Below are positions 9,601 to 18,023 of a stretch of 64,000 bases of DNA, piece after piece (positions within the stretch are counted from its first letter, which is position 1; every line of letters starts with the position of its first letter). The position numbers were made by a program, and so were the translations under genes. The DNA is from Paraburkholderia gardini (GTDB lineage: Bacteria > Pseudomonadota > Gammaproteobacteria > Burkholderiales > Burkholderiaceae), in assembly GCF_907164575.1 (NCBI RefSeq), contig NZ_CAJQYY010000032.1:1-64000 (forward strand). Reading direction: 5' to 3'. A model generated the notes under the pieces. That model saw only the letters and a list, made by a program, of their open reading frames with translations. It was not told the DNA's origin and did not search any database.

Positions 9601-12312
9601 ATGCATCAAAATCTCTTGCCTTCCAAGCTGGCTCCGCCTCGTCCGCCTCTGTTTCAATTGCGGCGGGCGCAATTGAGTGAGCGCATCAATGACGCAGGCG
9701 ATGTACGCCTGATCGTGCTGCGTGCGCCAGCCGGATTCGGCAAAACGACGGCCATGCTGCAGTACTCGGCGCGGCGGCAGGAGAGTGGCGCGGTTATCAG
9801 GTGGCTCAATCTGGACGCATCTGACAACGATCTTGGCCGCTTCCTTGCACACTTCGATGCGGCAATCGCGTGCGTCGCGCCGCGCGTCGGTACCGCTTCT
9901 GGCGAACCGGGCCTGCTCGAACTGATCGACCGCGTCGCTGCGTCCCGTGCCAATTTCACAATGTTTCTGGATGACTTCGAGGTCGTCGAAAGTCTTGCTG
10001 TGCTGGATCTGATCCGGCAACTCGTGGATCACCTCCCATCTGGCTGGCAAATCGTGATCGGCTCGCGTGTCGTGCCTGGCCTCGGCTTGGGCCGGCTGCG
10101 CGCGCGCGGCCAGTTGCTGGAAGTCGGACCGGGGCACTTGCGTTTTTCTCTGGAAGAAACCGCCGAATATCTGCACAACCGACGCGGCCTCACGCTGGCC
10201 AGCAGTGAACTCGGCCGACTTCACAAGGTTACTGACGGTTGGGCCACAGCAGTCTGGCTGGCTTCTCTCGCACTGGAAGGACACGACGATCCGGGGACCT
10301 TTCTTGCCACTTTCTCGGGTTCCCACGCCGCAATTACAGAGTATCTGGCCGAAGACGTGCTTGTCAGATTGCCCGATGCACAGCGCGAGTTTCTGTTGCG
10401 CACAAGCGTGCTCCATGAACTCAGCGCGCCCGTCTGCGATGCCTTGCTTGAACACACCGGTAGCGCCGCGCTACTCGCGGAACTCGAGCGTGCAAACCTC
10501 TTTCTGACGACGTTGGACAATCCAGGCCATTACCGGTACCACAGCCTGTTTCGCGAATTTCTGTGCGCGCAACTGACTCAACTCGATCCTTCCGCGTTGC
10601 CCGTTCTCCATATGCGGGCCTCGCAGTGGTATGAGGGCGAGGGACGGCCGGTGCCTGCCATTGAGCATGCATTGCACGCAGGGGACCACGACTGCGCCGG
10701 GCGCCTTCTTGACATACACGCGCAGCGACTGCTGGATCTCGGCCGCTTCCGCCTGCTGGCCCGCTGGCTCGACAGCCTGCCTCAGGTTCTGCTGGATAGC
10801 CGGTACAAACTGAATGTCGTCCGCGCGTGGGCACTCATTTTTACGCACCGGTATGCGGATGCGCAGGCGCTCGTGCGACGCATAGACGAAACCATGCAAC
10901 GGGACGAAGCCGGCTGGAATACGGAGTTGCGGGCTCACATGCTTGCGCTCCGTCCCATGCTGCTGGTGATGACGGATCAGGCTCATGGGCTTGCCATGGG
11001 TATCGAAAATCACGCGCGGATCGATCCTCGCTATGCCTTTCCATACGGTTTACTGACCAATTTGCTGGCGAAACTCTACGCTGCACTCGAGCGTCATGAA
11101 GAGGCGCGCGCACTGCTGGATCAGGCGCGCCGTTCGCACATCGAAATCGGCAGCACTTTTAGCCTGGTGATGGCTGAGGCGCTGGAAGGCACGATTAGTC
11201 TGAGACAGGGACGGTTGCAGGACGCCATTGCACGTTTTCGTCTCGCGACAAACAACATGGCCGACGATGTCGCGGGCCGGGCCACTGGCAGCGCGCCGTC
11301 GGCGATGCTGTTTGCCGAGGCATTGTACGAAGCCGGTCATCTCGAACAGGCCGGACAGGTTCTGACCATCTACATGGCGCTCGCGCGGGAGTCAGGAGCA
11401 AGCGGCCAGATGGTGCGAGGCTATATCACGCAGTCGCGACTGGCGTGGCAACGCGGCGAGCCGGACCGCGCCTACGGCGTGCTCGGCGAGCTGGAATTCA
11501 TCGGCCACCGCCAGAGCATCGGTCGTCTCGTCGTCAGCGCGGAACTTGAGCGTTCGCGACTGGCGTTGATCCAGGGCGATGTAGCTGCGGCTGCGGCGTG
11601 TCTGCGTCGAGCCGAAGCGCCGGAATTGTGGAGCCCGGAGCGCGCGGTTCCCGTGCCACTGCATGAGGTGGAGACGCTGGAGATGGGACGCCTGCGGTTG
11701 CGCGTTCACGCGGCGGAAGAAGGTGCAGGTAGCGCCGCCCTCGACGACCTGCTGGCAGAGCTACCTGCTTCGATCGAACAGCTCCACGCGCAACGCCGTC
11801 AGCGCCTGGCCCTTCGGACCAGCCTTTTGCTGGCTGAAGCGTTGCAGCGGGCCGGACGGCCGGAAGCCGCACTCGAACGCATGGCGCAGGTGCTGTCGTA
11901 CGCCTGTACCGAAGGCATCGTGCAACCGTTCGCCGACGAAGGACCTGTCATCGCATCACTCGCCTTGTCGCGTGCGCGCGCAGTGCTGGCGTCGGGAAAG
12001 ATGCCGGCCGGTGCGATGGCTGGCTACTTCGAACGGCTGGAGCTTGCTTGCGCTGGCGCCGCAGGCGACTTCGAAGCATCGTCGAATTCTGCCGCTATTC
12101 AGCAGGGCCGGCGCGGGGACGCGCTCACTCAACGTGAGATCCACGTTCTGAAGTTGCTGGCGCTCGGCAAATCCAATGCTGCGCTTGCAGAAGCCCTGTT
12201 TCTGTCACAGGCGACGATACGTGCGCATCTGCGCAATATCTCGGGCAAGCTCGGCGCGAGCAATCGCACCGAAGCCGTAGCACGGGCACGCGAGCAGGGG
12301 CTGATCAGCTAG
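9601..12312 (+). CDS. Second MalT/AlkS-type LuxR-family ATP-dependent regulator
   Basis: 903-residue regulator with the same layout as the protein at 5136: SKLAPPRPP start block, Walker A APAGFGKTT at residues 42-50, Walker B MFLDDFEVV, a long TPR-like middle, and a C-terminal LuxR helix-turn-helix (LTQREIHVLKLLALGKSN, then AEALFLSQATIRAHLRNIS and KLGASNRTEAVARA). The ATG at 9601 is weakly supported by a ribosome site but fits the family start exactly. The two regulators are clearly paralogous in layout but diverged in sequence, so they may sense different intermediates of one pathway or act in a cascade (inference). It directly precedes the ACAD at 12396 by 83 bases. Confidence 0.9.
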   Translation: MHQNLLPSKLAPPRPPLFQLRRAQLSERINDAGDVRLIVLRAPAGFGKTTAMLQYSARRQESGAVIRWLNLDASDNDLGRFLAHFDAAIACVAPRVGTASGEPGLLELIDRVAASRANFTMFLDDFEVVESLAVLDLIRQLVDHLPSGWQIVIGSRVVPGLGLGRLRARGQLLEVGPGHLRFSLEETAEYLHNRRGLTLASSELGRLHKVTDGWATAVWLASLALEGHDDPGTFLATFSGSHAAITEYLAEDVLVRLPDAQREFLLRTSVLHELSAPVCDALLEHTGSAALLAELERANLFLTTLDNPGHYRYHSLFREFLCAQLTQLDPSALPVLHMRASQWYEGEGRPVPAIEHALHAGDHDCAGRLLDIHAQRLLDLGRFRLLARWLDSLPQVLLDSRYKLNVVRAWALIFTHRYADAQALVRRIDETMQRDEAGWNTELRAHMLALRPMLLVMTDQAHGLAMGIENHARIDPRYAFPYGLLTNLLAKLYAALERHEEARALLDQARRSHIEIGSTFSLVMAEALEGTISLRQGRLQDAIARFRLATNNMADDVAGRATGSAPSAMLFAEALYEAGHLEQAGQVLTIYMALARESGASGQMVRGYITQSRLAWQRGEPDRAYGVLGELEFIGHRQSIGRLVVSAELERSRLALIQGDVAAAAACLRRAEAPELWSPERAVPVPLHEVETLEMGRLRLRVHAAEEGAGSAALDDLLAELPASIEQLHAQRRQRLALRTSLLLAEALQRAGRPEAALERMAQVLSYACTEGIVQPFADEGPVIASLALSRARAVLASGKMPAGAMAGYFERLELACAGAAGDFEASSNSAAIQQGRRGDALTQREIHVLKLLALGKSNAALAEALFLSQATIRAHLRNISGKLGASNRTEAVARAREQGLIS

Positions 12313-12395
12313 ATGCGGCCGCAATATAGGTAGTTCGGACGACGACAACGTTTGACTGCTCGACCAGAATGTTCGTGTACAGAGGAGACAAGTAA

Positions 12396-13553
12396 ATGGA
12401 ACGCCTCATCTTCGAAGCGGAACACGAGATATTCCGCGAATCCGCCCGGCGCTTTTATCAGCGCGAGGTCGGCCCGCACGGCGAGCAATGGCGCGAGCGC
12501 GGCTGTGTCGACCGGGAGGTCTTCCTGAAGGCGGGCGAGCAAGGCTATCTGCTGATGTGGGCAGATCAGGAGCACGGTGGCGCAGGAGTCGCAGACTTCC
12601 GCTACGAGCAGATCCTGATGGAGGAGAACGCTCGCTACGGCGATTCGGGCTTTTTTCATACGCTGCACTCTCGCCTCGTTGGGCCTTACATCGGCAAGCT
12701 GGGCAACGATGAGCAGCGTGCGCGCATTCTGCCGAAGGCGGCCCGTGGCGAAGCGATTCTTGCCATTGCCATGACCGAGCCGCAAACGGGTTCGGACCTG
12801 GCGGGCATTCGCGCCCGGGCAAAGGAAAAGGGCGACTACTGGTTACTCAACGGCGCGAAGACGTATATCTCGAACGGCATTCTGGCTGACTACGTGGTAG
12901 TGGCTGCACGAACCTCGCCGGACAACCCGCATGCTATCGGTCTCTTCATTGTGGAGCGCGGAATGCCGGGTTTTGAGCGCGGCCGCAAGTTGAAGAAAAT
13001 GGGCCTGCAGTCGCAGGACACCGCGGAGTTGTTCTTCGATAACGTCCGGGTTCCCAAAGCCAACGTGCTCGGCGATGCCGCTCAGGGCTTCCGTTATCTC
13101 ACGCGCCACCTGGCGGAGGAGCGTTTGCTGGGCGCGTGCGGTTACCTCGCCAGCGCGCAGGTGGCCTTCGACCTGACGCTCGACTACGTGAAGGAGCGTA
13201 AGGCATTTGGCCGGCCGGTCGGCACGTTTCAGAACTCGCGTTTCAAGCTCGCGCAGTTGCGTGCGGAACTCGACGCGCTACAGACATTTGTGGACCAGTG
13301 CGTGCTGCTGCACAACGCGGGCAGGTTGAGCTCGGAAACGGCTGCCGCGGCCAAGCTGCTCTGCTCGGAGCTGGAGGGGCGCATGACGGATGAAGGCGTG
13401 CAGTTGCATGGCGGCGCCGGCTACATGGATGAATACCGCATTAGCCGCATGTACACCGACGCCCGCATCTCGCGCATCTACGCAGGCAGCAGCGAAATCA
13501 TGAAAGAGATCATTGGGCGCAGCCTCGGTCTGGACGACCGCAAGCTGGGCTGA
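12396..13553 (+). CDS. Acyl-CoA dehydrogenase, LCAD-like
   Basis: 385-residue ACAD, closely related in layout to 8272. Seen: AIAMTEPQTGSDLAG near residues 123-137, LLNGAKTYISNG, QDTAELFFDNVRVP, YVKERKAFGRPVG and QLHGGAGYMDEYRISR. The stretch LAEERLLGA puts a glutamate (242) at the LCAD/isovaleryl-type catalytic position. Strong ribosome site (GAGGAGACAAG). It is followed after about 200 bases by the alpha-methylacyl-CoA racemase, so it is the natural candidate for the oxidation step of the branched-chain module. Like other enzymes of the family it should act as a homotetramer with FAD and ETF; this is family knowledge. Confidence 0.93.
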   Translation: MERLIFEAEHEIFRESARRFYQREVGPHGEQWRERGCVDREVFLKAGEQGYLLMWADQEHGGAGVADFRYEQILMEENARYGDSGFFHTLHSRLVGPYIGKLGNDEQRARILPKAARGEAILAIAMTEPQTGSDLAGIRARAKEKGDYWLLNGAKTYISNGILADYVVVAARTSPDNPHAIGLFIVERGMPGFERGRKLKKMGLQSQDTAELFFDNVRVPKANVLGDAAQGFRYLTRHLAEERLLGACGYLASAQVAFDLTLDYVKERKAFGRPVGTFQNSRFKLAQLRAELDALQTFVDQCVLLHNAGRLSSETAAAAKLLCSELEGRMTDEGVQLHGGAGYMDEYRISRMYTDARISRIYAGSSEIMKEIIGRSLGLDDRKLG

Positions 13554-13755
13554 ACCCGGCGCCACATTGACGGTGGGGAAACGGGCGCCGTCTGCGGCGC
13601 TGCGAAAGGTGATTGCGCGTGCGAGGCACTCCGGGAGTCCTGATGGCGACTGTGTCATTGCGCGCTCCCAACGCCCCCGTTATCGATGTAGTCGCGATAT
13701 TTATCGAAGAATCGAGACCTCAAAACCTCATTTGAAAGAATCAGGACGATTTGAC

Positions 13756-14883
13756 ATGAGCGGACCATTACAGGGCATTCGGGTATTGGAAATGGTGGGC
13801 ATCGGGCCGGGACCGTTCTGCGGGATGATGCTCGCGGACATGGGCGCCGATGTCATTCGCGTGGACCGTCCCGCAGGCAGGCGTTCGGGCCTCGACGGCA
13901 CGCCGCCAGCGCAGGATTCGCTTCGCTATGACGTCACGGCGCGCGGCAAGCGCACGGTCACGATCGACCTCAAATCGGCTGAAGGTGCCCAGCAGGTGCT
14001 GGCACTCGTCGAGCAGGCCGACGCGCTGATCGAAGGGTTTCGGCCGGGCGTGATGGAGCGGCTTGGCCTCGGCCCGGAGGTTTGCCTGCAACGCAATCCG
14101 AAGCTCGTATACGGCCGCATGACCGGCTGGGGGCAATCTGGGCCGCTCGCGCAGGCAGCGGGCCATGACATCAACTACATCTCGATCAGCGGCATGCTGG
14201 GCTCGATGGGCCGCGCGGAAGAAGCACCGCCTCCGCCGCTCAATCTGGTCGGCGATCTGGGCGGCGGCGCGATGATGCTGGCGTTCGGTGTGGCGTGCGC
14301 GCTCGTCGAGGCACGCAACAGCGGCAAGGGACAGGTGATCGATGCCGCGATGACCGACGGCACGGCGCTGCTCGGCGCGATGTTCTACGGCATGCAGGCG
14401 CAGGGCAGGTGGAGCGCCCGGCGCGGCAGCAATCTGCTGGATGGCTCCGCGCACTTCTACGACACGTACGAATGTGCCGACGGCAAATACATCGCGATCG
14501 GCTCGATCGAGCCGCAGTTCTACGCGGAACTGCTCGCGCGCCTCGAGATTACCGATTCAGTTTTTTCTCACCAGTTCGAGCCGCGTCACTGGCCGGAGCT
14601 AAAGCGCCGCCTGGCTGCGCACTTCGTCACGCGCACCCGCGCGCAGTGGACCGAAGTGCTGGAAGGCACGGACGTTTGCTTTGCACCGGTGCTCGATATG
14701 GATGAGGCGCCGCAACACGAACACAACGTTGCGCGACGTACCTTCATCGAGATCGATGGTGTCGTGCAACCCGCGCCGGCGCCGCGTTTCAGCCGCACGG
14801 TACCCGAAGTGCTTCGTTCAGCCGAAGGCCAGGATGTGAACCTGGACGTTGTGCTGGGCGCATGGCGTAACACGTCCCGCTGA
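13756..14883 (+). CDS. Alpha-methylacyl-CoA racemase (family III CoA transferase fold)
   Basis: 375-residue enzyme that interconverts (2R)- and (2S)-methylacyl-CoA so that branched chains can be attacked by stereospecific ACADs. It begins SGPLQGIRVLEMVGIGPGP, as in mycobacterial MCR and human AMACR. The racemase catalytic set is present at constant offset from M. tuberculosis MCR (His126, Asp156, Glu241): His137 in AAGHDINYIS, Asp167 in NLVGDLGGG, and Glu252 in GSIEPQFY. This separates it from CoA transferases such as 21401. I chose ATG 13756 because the frame upstream has no family resemblance. It lies just after an ACAD and just before the SCPx thiolase, which argues for a methyl-branched substrate. 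Confidence 0.92.
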   Translation: MSGPLQGIRVLEMVGIGPGPFCGMMLADMGADVIRVDRPAGRRSGLDGTPPAQDSLRYDVTARGKRTVTIDLKSAEGAQQVLALVEQADALIEGFRPGVMERLGLGPEVCLQRNPKLVYGRMTGWGQSGPLAQAAGHDINYISISGMLGSMGRAEEAPPPPLNLVGDLGGGAMMLAFGVACALVEARNSGKGQVIDAAMTDGTALLGAMFYGMQAQGRWSARRGSNLLDGSAHFYDTYECADGKYIAIGSIEPQFYAELLARLEITDSVFSHQFEPRHWPELKRRLAAHFVTRTRAQWTEVLEGTDVCFAPVLDMDEAPQHEHNVARRTFIEIDGVVQPAPAPRFSRTVPEVLRSAEGQDVNLDVVLGAWRNTSR

Positions 14884-14905
14884 ATGCCGGCAGCTAGCGG
14901 CATTC
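14882..14905 (+). repeat. Hairpin between racemase and thiolase
   Basis: Perfect 8-base inverted repeat GAATGCCG ... CGGCATTC with an 8-base loop, overlapping the racemase stop codon. No U-run; possibly an mRNA processing or stability element. Confidence 0.45.
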
Positions 14906-14947
14906 ATTAACTAACGAATTTTAAAGAACCAGAGAAGGAGACAGACG

Positions 14948-16141
14948 ATGTCTGAGAAAGTGGTAGTCGCCGGTGTCGGCATGATTCAGTTCAAGAAACC
15001 AGGTGCGAGCGCTTCGTATGTCGAGATGGGCTCGGAAGCCGCGCGCGCCGCGCTTGCAGATGCGGGCATTTCGTATGACCTCGTGCAGCAGGCGTATGTC
15101 GGCTACGTCTACGGTGACTCATGCTGTGGGCAGGCTGCGCTGTACCCGGTGGGGTTGACGCAGATCCCGGTGCTCAACGTCACGAATAACTGCGCAACCG
15201 GTTCAAGCGCGTTGTTCATGGCGCGTCAGGCAGTCGAAAGCGGTGCGGTGGAATGTGCGATCGCGCTCGGTTTCGAGCAGATGCAGCCGGGCGCGCTCGG
15301 CGGGATCTGGCATGACCGTCCCAGCCCGCTGGGCAGCTCGTCCGTTCTTGCAGCGGAACTGAATCCCGATGCTGTCGAGTCGAAAGTGCCGGGCGCGCTG
15401 ATGATGTTCGGTGGCGCGGGCAAGGAGCACATGGAGAAGTACGGCACGAAGATGGAAACCTTCGCGAAGATCCGCGCGAAGGCGAGCCGTCACGCTGCGA
15501 ACAATCCGCTCGCGATTTTCCGCAAGATCGTGAGCGCCGAAGACGTGATGGCCGATCCAGTCGTGTGGCCGGGCGTGATGACGCGTCTGATGGCCTGCCC
15601 GCCGACCTGCGGCGCAGCGGCCGCGATTATCTGCTCGGAAGCCTTCGCGAAGAAGCACAACATTCGCACCGACGTGCAGATCCTTGCGCAATCGATGACG
15701 ACCGACAGCCCGGCAACCTTGGGCGAGCGTTCGATGATCGAGCTGGTCGGCTTCAGCATGGCTCGCGAAGCCGCGCGCCAGGTGTACGAAAAGGCTGGCG
15801 TGGGCCCGTCGGATATCAAGGTCGTCGAACTGCACGATTGCTTCGCGCATAACGAACTGGTGACCTATGAATCGCTGGGCTTCTGCCCGGTGGGCGGCGC
15901 CGAGAAGTTCGTCAACGATGGCGACAACACGTATGGCGGCAAGGTCGTGACCAATCCGTCGGGCGGTCTGCTCTCGAAGGGTCACCCGCTGGGTGCGACA
16001 GGACTGGCTCAGTGTTACGAACTCACGAACCAGTTGCGCGGTACGGCGGACGCTCGTCAGGTCGACGGCGCAAAGCTCGCACTGCAGCACAACCTGGGTC
16101 TGGGCGGCGCCTGCGTGGTGACGCTGTACGGTCGCGCCTGA
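14948..16141 (+). CDS. SCPx-type thiolase (lipid-transfer-protein thiolase)
   Basis: 397-residue thiolase closely resembling the thiolase domain of human SCPx, the peroxisomal 3-oxoacyl-CoA thiolase that handles 2-methyl-3-oxoacyl-CoAs and bile-acid intermediates. Seen: nucleophile Cys82 in NNCATGSSALFMARQ, the GKEHMEKYGTK block, ELHDCF at residues 294-299, and NPSGGLLSKGHPLGATGLAQ at about 337-356, ending LALQHNLGLGGACVVTLY. There is no C-terminal SCP2 sterol-carrier domain. Ribosome site GAAGGAG. Thiolysis of a 2-methyl-3-oxoacyl-CoA would give propionyl-CoA and a shortened acyl-CoA (family knowledge). It sits between the racemase and the MaoC genes, as expected for one pathway. Confidence 0.93.
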   Translation: MSEKVVVAGVGMIQFKKPGASASYVEMGSEAARAALADAGISYDLVQQAYVGYVYGDSCCGQAALYPVGLTQIPVLNVTNNCATGSSALFMARQAVESGAVECAIALGFEQMQPGALGGIWHDRPSPLGSSSVLAAELNPDAVESKVPGALMMFGGAGKEHMEKYGTKMETFAKIRAKASRHAANNPLAIFRKIVSAEDVMADPVVWPGVMTRLMACPPTCGAAAAIICSEAFAKKHNIRTDVQILAQSMTTDSPATLGERSMIELVGFSMAREAARQVYEKAGVGPSDIKVVELHDCFAHNELVTYESLGFCPVGGAEKFVNDGDNTYGGKVVTNPSGGLLSKGHPLGATGLAQCYELTNQLRGTADARQVDGAKLALQHNLGLGGACVVTLYGRA

Positions 16142-16151
16142 TGGCGTGATG

Positions 16152-16191
16152 GAAATGGCGGGCGGCGTGACTGTCGCGCGCCATTTCTTTT
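16152..16191 (+). terminator. Terminator-like hairpin after the thiolase
   Basis: Stem GAAATGGCG / CGCCATTTC (9 pairs) with an 18-base loop that can itself fold, followed by TTTT and then at once by the ribosome site of the next gene. It may reduce rather than stop read-through into the MaoC genes. Confidence 0.5.
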
Positions 16192-16205
16192 GAGGAGAGT
16201 TTGTA

Positions 16206-16649
16206 ATGGCAGACAAAAGCATGATCGGCCGCGTGATGTCACGCGGCACCGTCGATGTCGAGAAGGGCCGCCTGCGCTTTTTTGCCAAGGCCATTGGCGA
16301 AACCAACCCGTTGTACACCGACGAATCCGTCGCTCGCGATGCCGGCTATCCCGGCTTGCCGGTGCCGCCGACCTTCCTGTTCTGCATGAACAGTGAAACG
16401 GGCGATCTGGTTGCGACACTGAAGTCTCTGGATTTGGATCTGGCACGCATCCTCCATGCCGAGCAAGCGTTCACGTATCACCGGATGGCCTACGCAGGCG
16501 ACACGCTCAGCTTCGAGACGAAGCTCGCTGACGTCTACGAGAAAAAAGGCGGCGCGCTGCAATTCGTCGTGCAGGAAACCCGCGTGACGAATCAGGCGCA
16601 CGAGCACGTCGCTGATCTGCGCGGCGTGATCGTGCAGCGCAACGGTTAA
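16206..16649 (+). CDS. MaoC-like hydratase subunit, probably non-catalytic partner
   Basis: 147-residue hot-dog-fold protein of the MaoC N-terminal-dehydratase (HadA-like) group. In the position where hydratase 2 enzymes have the catalytic GDxNPxH motif, this protein reads GETNPLY (residues 31-37): Asp is replaced by Glu and His by Tyr. The next gene, 12 bases downstream, has the full motif. Paired MaoC subunits of which only one is catalytic are known for the mycobacterial HadAB/HadBC and ChsH-type enzymes, so this is probably the structural or substrate-binding half of an (R)-enoyl-CoA hydratase heterodimer (inference). Ribosome site GAGGAGAG. Confidence 0.85.
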   Translation: MADKSMIGRVMSRGTVDVEKGRLRFFAKAIGETNPLYTDESVARDAGYPGLPVPPTFLFCMNSETGDLVATLKSLDLDLARILHAEQAFTYHRMAYAGDTLSFETKLADVYEKKGGALQFVVQETRVTNQAHEHVADLRGVIVQRNG

Positions 16650-16660
16650 GGAGACGCTCG

Positions 16661-17080
16661 ATGCAAGTACCTCGTTTTAACGATGTGAAGGTGGGCGACA
16701 CGTTGCCCGCGCTCTCCCTGCCGGCGATCAACCGCACCACGCTGGCGCTCTATTGTGGCGCCTCGGGCGACCACAATCCGATCCACGTCGACATTGATTT
16801 CGCCCGCAAGGCGCGCATGCCGGACGTGTTCGCACACGGCATGTTGTCAGTCGCTTATCTGGGCCGACTGCTGACGGGTTGGGTGCCGCAGACGCAGATC
16901 CGCAGTGTGGCGGTCCGTTTCACCGGCATCACGCATCTGGGCAATCAACCTGCCTGCACCGGTCAAGTGATCGAGAAGTTCGAGGCAGACGGTGAGCAAC
17001 GCGTGAAGCTCGCGCTCAGGTGTATCAACCAGTTCGGCGACGAGAAGCTGCTCGGCGAAGCCGTGGTGGCACTGAACTGA
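16661..17080 (+). CDS. MaoC-family (R)-specific enoyl-CoA hydratase, catalytic subunit
   Basis: 139-residue hot-dog hydratase adding water to a trans-2-enoyl-CoA. The hydratase 2 motif is intact: ASGDHNPIHVDIDFARKA with Asp37 and His42, matching the Asp/His pair of A. caviae PhaJ in spacing, followed by the conserved PDVFAHGMLSVAYLGRLL. Ribosome site AAGGAG. It starts 12 bases after the MaoC-like gene, so the two are co-translated and probably form a heterodimer. In peroxisomes the same step is done by the hydratase-2 domain of MFE-2. Confidence 0.92.
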   Translation: MQVPRFNDVKVGDTLPALSLPAINRTTLALYCGASGDHNPIHVDIDFARKARMPDVFAHGMLSVAYLGRLLTGWVPQTQIRSVAVRFTGITHLGNQPACTGQVIEKFEADGEQRVKLALRCINQFGDEKLLGEAVVALN

Positions 17081-17123
17081 TTATTTAAAGAACAACGCGT
17101 ATCAAACGGAAAGGAAGATTGAG

Positions 17124-17954
17124 ATGAGCAAGCTCGCAGGCAAGACCGCATTGGTGACCGGCTCCGGCCGTGGCATTGGCCGTGAAGTGGCATTGAAACT
17201 GGCTTCGGAAGGCGCTCGCGTTGTCATCAACGACCTCGACGCAGATCCGGCCAACGAAGTGGCCGAGCTGATCCGCGCCCAGGGTGGCGAGGCAGCCGTG
17301 TGCGCCGGCAGCGTGACAGCAAGCGACTTTGCCGAGCGTTTCATCGGCACCGCGGTGTCCAACTTCAAGAGCGTGGACATCATCGTCAACAACGCTGGCT
17401 TTACATGGGACAACGTCGTTCAGAAGATGACCGACGAACAGTGGTACGCGATCATGGACTGTCACCTGACGGCGCCGTTCCGTATCCTGCGCGCAGCCTA
17501 TCCGGTGATCAGCGCGGCGGCCAAGGCTGAAGCCGCCGAGGGCCGTGAAGTGTTCCGTAAGGTGGTGAATATCTCGTCAGTAGCAGCCGGTGGCAACGCG
17601 GGACAGATCAACTACTCGTCGGCCAAGGCCGGTATCCTGGGCATGACCAAGACCATGGCCAAGGAGTGGGGTCGCCTGAAGGTCAACGTGAACGCGGTGG
17701 CATTCGGTCTCATCGAAACGCGTCTGACGCAGGCGCTGGCTGGCGAAGAAAGCAAGACCGTGAACATCGAAGGTCGCGAGATCAAGGTCGGTGTGCAGCA
17801 GTCGATGCTCGATGGCGCGAGCCGTATGATTCCGCTGGGTCGTCCGGGCACCGCTGTGGAAGCGGCAGGGTCGGTGTACCTGTTCTGCTCGCCGGAGTCG
17901 AACTATGTTTCGGGTCAAGTTCTGGTCTGCGGCGGCGGTTACAGCAACCTTTGA
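17124..17954 (+). CDS. SDR-family 3-hydroxyacyl-CoA dehydrogenase (MFE-2/FabG-like)
   Basis: 276-residue short-chain dehydrogenase. NAD(P)-binding motif TGSGRGIG at residues 12-19, NNAG at 89-92, and the catalytic set Ser152, Tyr164 and Lys168 (NISSVAAGG ... INYSSAKAG). It ends with the usual CGGGYSNL. Asp37 after the second strand (INDLDAD) favours NAD over NADP. In this context it most likely oxidises the 3-hydroxyacyl-CoA made by the MaoC pair, the job of the N-terminal domain of MFE-2; a FabG-type reductase role is the alternative. Ribosome site AAAGGAAG. It is last in the plus-strand run that starts at the racemase. Confidence 0.88.
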   Translation: MSKLAGKTALVTGSGRGIGREVALKLASEGARVVINDLDADPANEVAELIRAQGGEAAVCAGSVTASDFAERFIGTAVSNFKSVDIIVNNAGFTWDNVVQKMTDEQWYAIMDCHLTAPFRILRAAYPVISAAAKAEAAEGREVFRKVVNISSVAAGGNAGQINYSSAKAGILGMTKTMAKEWGRLKVNVNAVAFGLIETRLTQALAGEESKTVNIEGREIKVGVQQSMLDGASRMIPLGRPGTAVEAAGSVYLFCSPESNYVSGQVLVCGGGYSNL

Positions 17955-17965
17955 TTCGACTTCTT

Positions 17966-17995
17966 CGCGGCCCTGGAACGCTTTCCGGGACCGCG
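17966..17995. terminator. Imperfect hairpin between convergent genes
   Basis: CGCGGCCCTGGAA pairs with TTCCGGGACCGCG with one mismatch and one G:T pair, loop CGCT. It lies between the SDR and Crp/Fnr stop codons. The T-run is weak. Confidence 0.4.
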
Positions 17996-18023
17996 GCGTT
18001 TGCCGCCCGCAGCCGCGTTCCAA

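Noticed and set aside
13756..14883. Formyl-CoA transferase for oxalate
   Set aside because: The start block and the His/Asp/Glu set match alpha-methylacyl-CoA racemase, and no oxalyl-CoA decarboxylase is adjacent.
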